From assembly GCA_016869595.1 (NCBI GenBank), contig VGDT01000028.1, forward strand, positions 1 through 39,116: a DNA stretch of 39,116 bases. Reading direction: 5' to 3'. Below, piece after piece: positions 9,834-17,689 of the stretch. This DNA comes from Alphaproteobacteria bacterium (GTDB taxonomy: Bacteria > Pseudomonadota > Alphaproteobacteria > Rhizobiales > Beijerinckiaceae). Position 1 is the stretch's first letter; each line of letters starts with the position of its first letter. The notes beneath the pieces were generated by a model, which was not told the DNA's origin, did not search any database, and saw only the letters and a program-made list of their open reading frames with translations. The translations under genes and the position numbers were made by a program.

Positions 9834-10904
9834 TTAACCGCCTTCGGCTTTTGCGAGCCTTTCGAAAACCCCAAGAACCAGAGCGCGTTTATCGAAATTG
9901 AACACCTCGGTTTCTCTGGCGGCGTCTCGAATCTCGTCCCAGGCGCTGGCGTAGCCGGCGAGTTTGATGGGCGACGCGCCCGCGCCCGCAAGCGCGCGCA
10001 CGCGCGAATCAAGATGACGCTGCGTGGCGCGCATGAAAGTTTCATAGGCAGCTTCATTGTCGCGGCCGGTAAGCTTGTCGGCGAGCATATGGGCGCCGAG
10101 CCAGTCGATCTGCGGCAGCCGATCGAAAAGCTTTCGCACGGCCGCGTCGAAGGCGACGCCGTCGTCTCCGAGCAGCCGCAGCGCCTCCCGCACCGAGCCT
10201 TCCGCGCGAGCGGCGGCGACGATGACATCAGACTCGTGCGCCTCTGACCATGGCGGACCGAGATTCTTGACCGCCGCGATCGCATCTTCCGGCGATAGCG
10301 GCCCGAGCATGAGCTTCCGGCAGCGCGAGCGAATCGTCGGCATAATACGGCCCGGCTGATGGGCGACGAGCAGGAACAGCGAGCGTTCGGGCGGCTCCTC
10401 AATAAGCTTCAGGAGCGCGTTGGCGCTGGCGCGATTGAGATCGTCGGCGCAGTCGACGATGGCGATCCGCCACCCGCCCGTTCCTGACGCCTGGTGGAAA
10501 GCCTGAATGACCTTGCGCACGTCTTCGATGCGAATCTCGGTGAAATGCTTTTTGGTCTTCTCGTTCCAGGCGCGCCGCAGCAGAAAAATATCGGCAAGCG
10601 CCATTGAAGCGATCCTGCGCGCCGCTGGATGGTCTTCGGGAACCGCCAGACTTTCAGCCGACTGAACGGACGCCGCGCTCGGTTCGGGATGGGCGAGGAG
10701 AAACCGCGCGAGGCGCCAGGCGAGCGTCGCCTTGCCGACGCCTTCCGGGCCGCCGATAATCCAGGCCTGCGCCATCTTGTTGCGGCGATAGGCGTCGAGG
10801 AGTTCGCGCTCGGCCTCGACATGACCGAAAAGCGCGAGCGTCTCCCTGGGATGCGGGGCGTCGTCGTAGCGGTCGCTTTCGGGGTTCGCTTCGTCGCGGC
10901 TCAT
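9834..10904 (-). CDS. holB: DNA polymerase III subunit delta prime
   Basis: Delta prime is a stator subunit of the clamp loader that places the beta sliding clamp on DNA. The 356-residue protein has a Walker A-like GGPEGVGKATLAW (about 51-63), the RIEDVRKVIQAFHQ block and the IVDCADDLNRASANALLKLI region followed by EEPPERSLFLL, all typical of HolB. The sensor region (TIRSRCRKL) is kept. Its ATG overlaps the tmk stop by four bases (ATGA). It is the last gene of the rlpA-dacA-tmk-holB run; the metG and tatD genes that often follow holB in related genomes are absent here, and cca converges instead. Confidence 0.92.
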   Translation of the reverse strand: MSRDEANPESDRYDDAPHPRETLALFGHVEAERELLDAYRRNKMAQAWIIGGPEGVGKATLAWRLARFLLAHPEPSAASVQSAESLAVPEDHPAARRIASMALADIFLLRRAWNEKTKKHFTEIRIEDVRKVIQAFHQASGTGGWRIAIVDCADDLNRASANALLKLIEEPPERSLFLLVAHQPGRIMPTIRSRCRKLMLGPLSPEDAIAAVKNLGPPWSEAHESDVIVAAARAEGSVREALRLLGDDGVAFDAAVRKLFDRLPQIDWLGAHMLADKLTGRDNEAAYETFMRATQRHLDSRVRALAGAGASPIKLAGYASAWDEIRDAARETEVFNFDKRALVLGVFERLAKAEGG

Positions 10905-11578
10905 TGCGCGGCTTGCGCGGCGTGCGCAAGGAAACGATCGTGAACAAAAGCGCGCACCGCTCGGGCGACGTCATCGACGGACCGGGCGGCGTCAATTACG
11001 CAGCAGCGTTCCGGTTCGCTTTCGGCGATGTCGAGAAACGCCTGCCGAAGCTCCTCGTGAAAGTCCGGCTTCTCGCTTTCGAAGCGGTCGATTTCGTCCC
11101 CTCCGTCCCTCCGTGACGCCGCCCGGGCCAGCCCTTCATGTGCCGGCAGGTCGAGCACGATGGTCAGATCCGGCCGCGTCTCGCCCACCGCCGCCTGTTC
11201 GAGCAGCGCCAGAGTCTTGGCGTCCACGCCGCCGCGCGCGCCCTGATAGGCGCGGGTGGAATCGGCGAAGCGGTCGCAAAGCACCCATGCGCCGCGGTTC
11301 AAGGCAGGCGCGATGAGAGACTCGACGTGATCGGCGCGCGCCGCGGAAAACAGCGCCGCCTCGGCAAGAGGGCCAAGCGGCGCGGCGCGTCCCGAAAGCA
11401 GGAAATTGCGCAGCCCTTCCGCTTTTGGCGTGCCGCCGGGCTCGCGCGTCGTCACCACTTCGAAGCCGCATTCGCGCAAATGCTCGGCGAGCCGCGCAAG
11501 CTGGGTGGATTTGCCAACGCCCTCGCCGCCCTCGAAGGTGATGAAGCGGCCTTTTTCGGGCGTCGTTTGAAAGGTCAT
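10901..11578 (-). CDS. tmk: dTMP kinase (thymidylate kinase)
   Basis: The enzyme phosphorylates dTMP to dTDP for dTTP synthesis. The 225-residue protein has the P-loop GGEGVGKSTQ (about residues 16-25), the TREPGGTPKAEGLR dTMP-binding block and the DRFADSTRAYQG motif. The arginine-bearing lid region lies near ASRRDGGDEIDRFE. It overlaps both neighbours by four bases, downstream of the D,D-carboxypeptidase gene and upstream of holB, so all three are likely co-translated. Confidence 0.94.
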   Translation of the reverse strand: MTFQTTPEKGRFITFEGGEGVGKSTQLARLAEHLRECGFEVVTTREPGGTPKAEGLRNFLLSGRAAPLGPLAEAALFSAARADHVESLIAPALNRGAWVLCDRFADSTRAYQGARGGVDAKTLALLEQAAVGETRPDLTIVLDLPAHEGLARAASRRDGGDEIDRFESEKPDFHEELRQAFLDIAESEPERCCVIDAARSVDDVARAVRAFVHDRFLAHAAQAAQ

Positions 11579-12762
11579 TTCTTGCCGGAGAGTTTCTGGT
11601 GAATGGCTGCGGCGGCTGACTCATAAATGGCGTCGAAAGCGCGCCGCGGAAGCGATCCCTGCTCGACCGATTCGCCGGTCTGCAGCGGCTGTTCGAGCAC
11701 CACGGCGTTTCCGCGCTTCACCTCAAGATGGCCCACGGTCGCCCCGGCTTCGACCGGCGCCAGCAACGGACCTTCGTAGACGATTTTGCCCATGAGCCTC
11801 TCATTGGCGCCGCGGGGCAGAAGCACTTTGATGTCTTCCTTGGCGGTCAGCTCCACCGAACCCTGCGTGCCGCCGTAGACCTGCGCCGGCCCGATGGGCT
11901 CTCCGGCTTTGAACAACTCCTTCTCCTCAAAGTTCCGGAATCCCCATTGCAGCAGTTTGCGCGCCTCTTCGGCCCGCTCCTTCGCGCTCTTTGCGCCGTA
12001 AATGGCGACAATCAGGCGTCTGCCGTCCTGGGTGGCGGAGCCCACCATTCCATAACCGCTGTCCTTGTCGATATTGCCGGTCTTCAGCCCGTCGGCGCCG
12101 ATGCTCATTGTGAGCAGCGGATTGCGATTCTGCTGGCGAATCTTGTTCCAGGTGAACTCTTTCTCGCCGAAATAGGGATAGTATTGAGGGTAGGTCTTGA
12201 TGACATGCGCCGCGAGCTTAGCCATCTCCCGCGCCGTCACCTTTTGATCAGGGCCATCCATTCCCCAGGGATTGCCGAATCGCGATTTGACCAGGCCAAG
12301 CTCGGCCGCGCGCTTATTCATCCGCGTGACGAAGGATTCTTCCGCGCCCGCCAGTCCTTCCGCGAGCGTGATCGCAGCGTCGTTGCCGGATTGGATCACG
12401 AGTCCCCGGACAAGGTCCTCGACGCGCACGCGGCTATTGAGCGCGAGGAACATCGCCGACCCGCCCGCCGGCGCCCCGCCATTGCGCCAGGCGTGTTCCG
12501 AGACTGTGAACTCGTCGTCGAGCTTCAATTTTCCTTCAGCCAGAGCCTGAAAAATCAGTTCCGCCGTAAGAATTTTGACAGTCGACGCCGGCTTGGCGAA
12601 GTCGTCAGCATTTTTCTCGAACAGAACGGTGTTCGTGCCGGCGTCGATCAGAATCGCGCTGGGAGCGCTCGTCTGAAAATTCTGGGCGCGGGCGGACGCC
12701 GCGCCGAACCCCCCGAACGCAAGCAGGATGAGGACGGACCATCGCACGGGAAACTTCGACAA
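11575..12762 (-). CDS. dacA: D-alanyl-D-alanine carboxypeptidase (PBP5/6 type)
   Basis: This penicillin-binding protein trims the terminal D-Ala from peptidoglycan peptides in the periplasm. The 395-residue precursor has a signal peptide ending at ASARA-Q (about residue 26), the catalytic S60-T-V-K63, S125-G-N127 and K227-T-G229 motifs, then the PBP5 C-terminal beta domain (from about 290) and a C-terminal stretch that may be an amphipathic anchor. The start appears to be a TTG at 12762 with AGGGGA nine bases upstream; no ATG gives a complete signal peptide, and the only close alternative is GTG five codons in. It precedes and overlaps tmk. Confidence 0.9.
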   Translation of the reverse strand: MSKFPVRWSVLILLAFGGFGAASARAQNFQTSAPSAILIDAGTNTVLFEKNADDFAKPASTVKILTAELIFQALAEGKLKLDDEFTVSEHAWRNGGAPAGGSAMFLALNSRVRVEDLVRGLVIQSGNDAAITLAEGLAGAEESFVTRMNKRAAELGLVKSRFGNPWGMDGPDQKVTAREMAKLAAHVIKTYPQYYPYFGEKEFTWNKIRQQNRNPLLTMSIGADGLKTGNIDKDSGYGMVGSATQDGRRLIVAIYGAKSAKERAEEARKLLQWGFRNFEEKELFKAGEPIGPAQVYGGTQGSVELTAKEDIKVLLPRGANERLMGKIVYEGPLLAPVEAGATVGHLEVKRGNAVVLEQPLQTGESVEQGSLPRRAFDAIYESAAAAIHQKLSGKK

Positions 12763-12844
12763 GGGCGCGCTTCCCCTATTGACGCCGCAGTGCGGCAGGC
12801 GCGGAGAAGATGGCGCGCGACGCCGAAAATTGCAATCGGCGACT

Positions 12845-12959
12845 TAGAGCGCTTCCCGATCACATGGAACCATGTGATCGATAAGGAATCGCTCAAAATC
12901 AAAACGTTGGAGCAGGTTCTCATCGAAAAAGCCTGTCAACTTTTTCGGAACCTGCTCTA
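12845..12959. repeat. Composite intergenic palindromic repeat
   Basis: The element is bounded by TAGAGC and GCTCTA and contains two hairpins. The first is CGATCACATGG (12857-12867) with CCATGTGATCG (12870-12880), an 11-bp stem with a two-base gap, inside a GAGCG/CGCTC outer stem (12847-12851 and 12890-12894). The second is GAGCAGGTTC (12910-12919) with GAACCTGCTC (12948-12957), and within it CGAAAAAG (12924-12931) with CTTTTTCG (12940-12947). It fills the gap between rlpA and dacA. Elements of this form are dispersed repeats in Hyphomicrobiales genomes; a role in terminating or stabilising the rlpA transcript is possible. Confidence 0.8.
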
Positions 12960-12967
12960 GGCGGGCG

Positions 12968-13972
12968 TCAGTTCGTTTTGAGAGAGTTCAGCGCCTGCCG
13001 AAGGGGTCGAGCCGAAGCTTGACGATCGACAAAATGCGCGGGGCGCATCGGCGGCAGCGGCGCGACAGCTTCCCTAGCCGTCCGGGCCGAAGCAGTTGGC
13101 TTTTCGTCGACGCCGGCTTCTTCGCGCGTTGGAGGCAGCGGCGCATCGGTCTCGCGCTCTGCATAAGCCAGCGCCTGATAGTCTGACGCGCCTTCGTAAG
13201 CAGCGCGTGACCAGATCTCCGAAGGCGGCGTCGGCGCGTCATCGCGCGCCATTCGCGCCGGCTCGTCATTTGCCGCCATCATCACAGGCGCCGGTTCATC
13301 AAGCCGCGCGGGAAGTCCGTCATCGCGCAGCGTCGCAAGCAGTTTTTCGTCGTTGTCGCCGGCAAGATCGGCGGGGCCAATCCATTCGACTTTGACTTGC
13401 GCGGTGCCGTGCCTGTGGAAATCGAGCGCATGCGCCACGCGTTGCGAGACGTCCATCACGCGTCCGCCGTGATAGGGGCCGCGATCATTCACGCGCACGA
13501 CGATAGAATGGTCATTGCGCAAATTGGTCACGCGCGCATAGCTCGGGAGTGGCATCGTAGGATGGGCGGCGGAAATTGAGGCCCGGTCGAATATCTCGCC
13601 GTTAGCGGTGCGGCGACCATGGAAATCCGAGCCGTACCAGGACGCCGTTCCAATCGCCGAATAGGGCTTTTCACTTGGGTAGTAGGTTCGTCCGGCGATC
13701 TTATAGGGCTTGCCGACCATGTAGGCGCCGCCGCCTTTCGGCACCTCTTCTCCCTCCGCAATGACTCGTGGACTGGGGCGGACGCCATAGCGCGGGTCGA
13801 TCTGGCCGAGACCGGCCATTCGATGCGAGCCGCTCGAGGAACAGCCCGCAAGCGCGCCGAGACAGACGAGTGGAAGGAGTTTGCCGAGAGCTTTTGAGGG
13901 AAAAATGCGCGTGCGCCGCGTTTCAACGATGTTTTTGGACACGACAGATCGCATCGAGACGGTCCTCGTCAT
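12968..13972 (-). CDS. rlpA: RlpA-like septal ring lytic transglycosylase lipoprotein
   Basis: RlpA proteins are outer-membrane lipoproteins that cleave denuded glycan strands at the septum. This 334-residue product has a lipobox LGALAGC (Cys at about 44) and a double-psi beta-barrel domain with AIGTASWYGSDFHGRRTANG, NDRGPYHGGRVMDVS and the following helix. The C-terminal 120 residues are low-complexity, rich in Ala, Pro and acidic residues; I see no SPOR domain, which many RlpA proteins carry. The start is either ATG 13972 or ATG 13954; the latter has AGGA at better spacing. It is followed by the D,D-carboxypeptidase gene after the repeat at 12845. Confidence 0.88.
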   Translation of the reverse strand: MTRTVSMRSVVSKNIVETRRTRIFPSKALGKLLPLVCLGALAGCSSSGSHRMAGLGQIDPRYGVRPSPRVIAEGEEVPKGGGAYMVGKPYKIAGRTYYPSEKPYSAIGTASWYGSDFHGRRTANGEIFDRASISAAHPTMPLPSYARVTNLRNDHSIVVRVNDRGPYHGGRVMDVSQRVAHALDFHRHGTAQVKVEWIGPADLAGDNDEKLLATLRDDGLPARLDEPAPVMMAANDEPARMARDDAPTPPSEIWSRAAYEGASDYQALAYAERETDAPLPPTREEAGVDEKPTASARTAREAVAPLPPMRPAHFVDRQASARPLRQALNSLKTN

Positions 13973-14175
13973 CGCTCCCTAACCCGGCCAATCCGCAATG
14001 AAACTGCAACGGAATGTCGGCGGAGTTTCTTGGCGATGTATGAAGTTGTCGTTAAACGCGGGTTACGCTTGCGCCAGCAGGCGTCGCGATTGGGACCAAA
14101 ATGCGACAGTCGAGCGCTAAAATGGCCTTGCGCAGCCAGATCGAAAAAGAGTGTGGCTCGGGCGCCACACCGTGG

Positions 14176-15972
14176 TCATTGAATCCGGGCGGCATCCACA
14201 ATGCGCGTTTCGACGCGCTCAACGCCGCGAAAGACATTGCAGGCGAGTCTCGCCGCGACGTGAAGCTGCGCGCCATCGCCTCTGAGCAGCGCCTCGCCGA
14301 GCGGCGAATGCGCGGCGCGGAAGGCAATTGCATCGACCAACGCGCCATCGCGCGAACGCAAACGCGCGCGCACATGATCGGCGCCGACGATCTGAGCAAA
14401 TGCGACCTGCTGCTCCGGGAGAGCAAATACCGGTTCCGGATTGCCCTGTCCGAAGGGCCCTGCCCGCTCGACCCGTCGCAAAAGGTCGAGACACACGCCT
14501 CTGCCCGCCAGCGTAGCGTCCAGGAACAGCGCATCCTCGAGTCGGGCGGTCTCGACCGCCGCTTCGAGCGCCTCGTTGAGAAAGGCGCGAAAGTCGTCGA
14601 GCCGATCGCGCGCTAAAGTCACGCCGGCCGCCATGGCGTGTCCGCCGCCTTTGACCGCAAAGCCACGATCAACGGCGCGACGCACCGCCGCGCCAAGATC
14701 GACGCCACTTAAACTTCTACCTGAGCCAGTTCCATTTGTTCCATTAAAAGCAATAACAAATGACGGTATATTAAAGCGCTCCTTTAAGCATGATGCGATC
14801 AGCCCAACGACGCCCGGATGCCAATCCTGGCCTTCAACGATGAGGCATGACAAACGGTTCGAGCTCGCCAATTGCGATTCGGCCTGGGCGATCGCCTGCT
14901 CCAACGTCGTCCTCTCGACGATCTGTCGCTCGCTGTTCAATCGATCAAGCTCGGATGCGATGCGGCGCGCTTCCGCATTGTCGGCGAGGGTCAGCAGACG
15001 CGCGCCGAGTCCGGCGTCGCCGATCCGACCCCCGGCGTTGATTCGCGGGCCGAGCGCGAAGCCAAGATCACGGGCGCGCGGCCGGCCGTCCAATCGAGCG
15101 ACGTCGATCAGCGCGGCGAGTCCCGGACGCGATCGCGCCGCCATCACCATCAGACCCTTGGCGACAAGCGCCCTATTGAGCCGCGCGAGCGGCGCGACAT
15201 CGGCAACTGTCGCCAGAGCGACGAGATCAAGCGCGGCGAGAAGATCGGGTTCCGGTCGATCGTCTCTCCACCAGCCGCTCGCCCGCAGCGCACGGGAAAG
15301 TCCGATGAGGGCGAGAAAAACGACGCCCGCAGCGCAGAGCGTCCCCTGCCCCGAAAGATCATCGAGCCGATTGGGATTGACGACGAGCGCGTCGGGCAAA
15401 ACCTCTGGCGCTTGATGATGGTCGAGAACGATCACATCGAGGCCGAGAGCGCGTGCTATGGCGAATGCCTCGTGACTTGTGGTTCCGCAATCTACGGTGA
15501 CCAATAGAGTTGCGCCGCGCGCCGCAAGATCGCGGATCGCCTCGACGTTTGGGCCATAGCCTTCGACGATCCGGTCCGGAATATGGAGCAAGGGCTCCGG
15601 CGCGCCGGCCGCGCGCCAAAAGTCGACGAGCAGCGCCGAGGAGCAGGCGCCATCGACGTCATAGTCGCCGAAAATCGCGATCTGTTCGCCCTTTTCGATC
15701 GCATGCGCAAGCCGATCCGTCGCGGCGTCCATATCGCGCAAGGACGAGGGGTCCGGGAGGAGGTCGCGCAGCTTGGGATCAAGATAGTCCGCCGCATCAG
15801 CGACGGTGACGCCGCGCCCGGCGATCACGCGCGCGAGAAAATCATCGATCCCATGCGTTTGGGTCAGCGCAAGCGCCTGCGCCTCGCCCTTCGCGTCGAG
15901 TCGCCCACGCCAACGTCGGCCGAGCACCGAGCGCTCGACCCCCAGAAAGGCCGGAAAGATCGAATCAGACAT
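14176..15972 (-). CDS. recJ: Single-stranded-DNA-specific exonuclease RecJ
   Basis: RecJ degrades single-stranded DNA 5' to 3' in recombination and repair. The protein (598 residues from ATG 15972) has the DHH domain with IFGDYDVDGACSSALL, VTVDCGTTSHEA and VLDHHQAPE, and the DHHA1 domain with HPGVVGLIASCLKERF, GTGSGRSL and AVKGGGHAMAAG. The C-terminal OB-like domain follows. A longer frame to 16056 adds 28 residues that do not look like RecJ. Within the DHHA1 domain the DNA at 14711-14790 is far more AT-rich than the rest of the gene, although the protein motif there is intact. Confidence 0.93.
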   Translation of the reverse strand: MSDSIFPAFLGVERSVLGRRWRGRLDAKGEAQALALTQTHGIDDFLARVIAGRGVTVADAADYLDPKLRDLLPDPSSLRDMDAATDRLAHAIEKGEQIAIFGDYDVDGACSSALLVDFWRAAGAPEPLLHIPDRIVEGYGPNVEAIRDLAARGATLLVTVDCGTTSHEAFAIARALGLDVIVLDHHQAPEVLPDALVVNPNRLDDLSGQGTLCAAGVVFLALIGLSRALRASGWWRDDRPEPDLLAALDLVALATVADVAPLARLNRALVAKGLMVMAARSRPGLAALIDVARLDGRPRARDLGFALGPRINAGGRIGDAGLGARLLTLADNAEARRIASELDRLNSERQIVERTTLEQAIAQAESQLASSNRLSCLIVEGQDWHPGVVGLIASCLKERFNIPSFVIAFNGTNGTGSGRSLSGVDLGAAVRRAVDRGFAVKGGGHAMAAGVTLARDRLDDFRAFLNEALEAAVETARLEDALFLDATLAGRGVCLDLLRRVERAGPFGQGNPEPVFALPEQQVAFAQIVGADHVRARLRSRDGALVDAIAFRAAHSPLGEALLRGDGAQLHVAARLACNVFRGVERVETRIVDAARIQ

Positions 15973-16092
15973 CGCTGCCTCAAAGCCAGTGGCTAAGCCC
16001 CGCTGACCCGGGAGGCAAGTTTGGCGACGCAGTTGGGGAGGAACAGTCGCGGGCAAAATAAGCTTGTAATCTCAATTGTCTGCCAAATTTGG

Positions 16093-16124
16093 TTGACATC
16101 GCTCTCCATCGGCTGCGTTATATC
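16093..16124 (+). promoter_or_regulatory. Candidate sigma-70 promoter for the tyrosinase cassette
   Basis: A perfect TTGACA lies at 16093-16098. A TATA-like stretch, GTTATATC, lies at 16117-16124, giving a spacer of about 17 to 20 bases depending on which hexamer is the -10. The surrounding DNA is more AT-rich than the coding flanks. It points towards the caddie-like gene at 16259, leaving a leader of about 130 bases. Prediction only. Confidence 0.5.
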
Positions 16125-16258
16125 CTCATAGAATGTTTTCTATCCAATCCGTTTTGATGAGGCGTTGGGCGCGCCAAAGTCTGTAGATTTTTCGACGACT
16201 TACCAATTCACGAGCGCCTTCGCCGAACTACGTGAAAAAGAATTGAGCGGAGACCTTT

Positions 16259-16663
16259 ATGGAGACCAAAAAGCTCGAGACGGGCGCCGCGCCTCAGAAA
16301 CTCGGCGAGTATCTCTCAAGAACGCGCGAGAAAGCGCCGATGCACGCCGGTCATGGCGCTGGCGGCGCTCAGTCGGTGCGCAAGGACGACTATCGCGGCC
16401 ATGAGATAGAAATCGTCACCACCTACAAAATCCTGGTCGACGGAAAGAAAATTCGCGCGCCGCTCGGCGTCGACGCAGCCGGCAAGGTTCATTGTCATTC
16501 ATTGCCGAACTACCAGACGGCTTCGGCGGTGGACATGGTGCGGGCGCTTATCGACGGCTTTCCCGAGGAGTTCGAACCTAAGCCCGCCCGGCGCAAGAGC
16601 CGGCCGGCGTCTCGTCGAAAGAGCAGGTCCGCCGCGAAGAAAGGTTCAAAGCACGAGCATTGA
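16259..16663 (+). CDS. MelC1-like tyrosinase cofactor (copper chaperone, caddie)
   Basis: The 134-residue protein resembles the core of Streptomyces MelC1, the caddie that delivers copper to tyrosinase. The match is a pattern: YRGHEIEI (45-52), YKILVDGKKI (56-65), an AAGKVHCHS turn (73-81), N84-Y85, then a VDMVRALIDG helix (91-100). MelC1 inserts a tyrosine into the tyrosinase active site; Tyr85 is the candidate equivalent. His78, Cys79, His80 and the N-terminal MHAGHG are possible copper ligands. Unlike MelC1 it has no signal peptide, and it ends in a strongly basic Arg/Lys/Ser tail (from about 110). GCGGAG precedes the ATG. The tyrosinase gene starts 19 bases after its stop. The assignment rests on motif similarity plus position. 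Confidence 0.62.
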   Translation: METKKLETGAAPQKLGEYLSRTREKAPMHAGHGAGGAQSVRKDDYRGHEIEIVTTYKILVDGKKIRAPLGVDAAGKVHCHSLPNYQTASAVDMVRALIDGFPEEFEPKPARRKSRPASRRKSRSAAKKGSKHEH

Positions 16664-16682
16664 TGTTTTCAGGAGAGAGACG

Positions 16683-17648
16683 ATGGCCGTCGTCCGAAAA
16701 AAAATTTCGCAAAACGCAGATGTACGGGATCAATACATTCAAAGCGTCCAATTACTAAAAAAAGAGGCGTCTGGCCGAAAAACCAATGAATTCGGCATTC
16801 CAGGCGCGGCGCGCTCAGTCAGCACCTACGATCTTTTCGTCATCTGGCATGTCACCGCCATGATGCTGGAGACGCCGCCGGGAAATCCGGCGGGAAGAAA
16901 CTCGGCGCATCGAGGACCCGTCTTCGCGCCATGGCATCGCGTGATGCTGATGCTCTTCGAACAGAACCTGCAGCGCGTCCTGAACGATGCAAACTTCGGC
17001 CTTCCCTATTGGGACTGGGCCGAAGACGGCGATCTGCCGCAGCAGCAGCAGAGCGCTGCGGCAATTTGGGGCGCTGACTGCATGGGCGGACAGGGCAATC
17101 CGGTGACCACCGGCCCCTTCGCCTTCAGCCAAAGCGATCCTTCCGCCTTCAGAGTGCGCATCTCCACGAATATCTCCGGAGAGTTGCGATCGGTGAACCG
17201 CGGCCTCCGACGCGCCTTTGGCGTCAGCGCCGACGCGCTGCCGAGAACGGCGCATGTGACGAATGCGCTCGCGCTATCGCCCTATGACTCGCCCGACTGG
17301 GACGCCGATACGAACAGTTTCCGCAATCGCATCGAAGGATGGATGAACGACGATGGAGTCTCCGCGACCTGGCTGCATAATCTGGTGCACGTCTGGGTCG
17401 GCGGAGAGATGTTGCTTGGCTCCTCTCCCAACGATCCTGTTTTCTTTCTCAATCATTGCAACATCGATCGCCTCTGGGAGAGCTGGATGACGCGAAATGG
17501 GCGCGTCTACGTTCCTGATATGACAGCGGACGCCGATCTCAAGGGTCACCGCATCGACGACCCGATCAGCTCTCCGCTGGGGCGCAACGCCACGCCGCGC
17601 GAGATGCTCGATGTGAGCGCCATTTACGAATATGACGCGCTCCTATGA
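16683..17648 (+). CDS. Tyrosinase (type 3 copper phenol oxidase)
   Basis: The 321-residue protein hydroxylates monophenols and/or oxidises diphenols to quinones. Copper A ligands are His56, His76 and His85 (WHVTAMM, AHRGPVFAPWHR); copper B ligands are His232, His236 and His258 (WLHNLVHVWVGGE, NHCNIDRLW). The Asn after the first copper B His (Asn233) and the Glu of the IEGW motif (Glu218) match the pair thought to give bacterial tyrosinases monophenolase activity. No signal peptide or C-terminal shielding domain is present, so it is probably cytoplasmic and kept inactive or loaded by the upstream caddie-like protein. AGGAGAG precedes the ATG. The lipase-like gene follows after 41 bases on the same strand. 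Confidence 0.93.
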   Translation: MAVVRKKISQNADVRDQYIQSVQLLKKEASGRKTNEFGIPGAARSVSTYDLFVIWHVTAMMLETPPGNPAGRNSAHRGPVFAPWHRVMLMLFEQNLQRVLNDANFGLPYWDWAEDGDLPQQQQSAAAIWGADCMGGQGNPVTTGPFAFSQSDPSAFRVRISTNISGELRSVNRGLRRAFGVSADALPRTAHVTNALALSPYDSPDWDADTNSFRNRIEGWMNDDGVSATWLHNLVHVWVGGEMLLGSSPNDPVFFLNHCNIDRLWESWMTRNGRVYVPDMTADADLKGHRIDDPISSPLGRNATPREMLDVSAIYEYDALL

Positions 17649-17689
17649 GCGCCAAAGCCTTTTGATTTTCTATCAACTTCGGATCGGCA

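Noticed and set aside
11728-12960. Plus-strand open frame of 410 codons
   Set aside because: It is the shadow of the D,D-carboxypeptidase gene and reads through the palindromic repeat.
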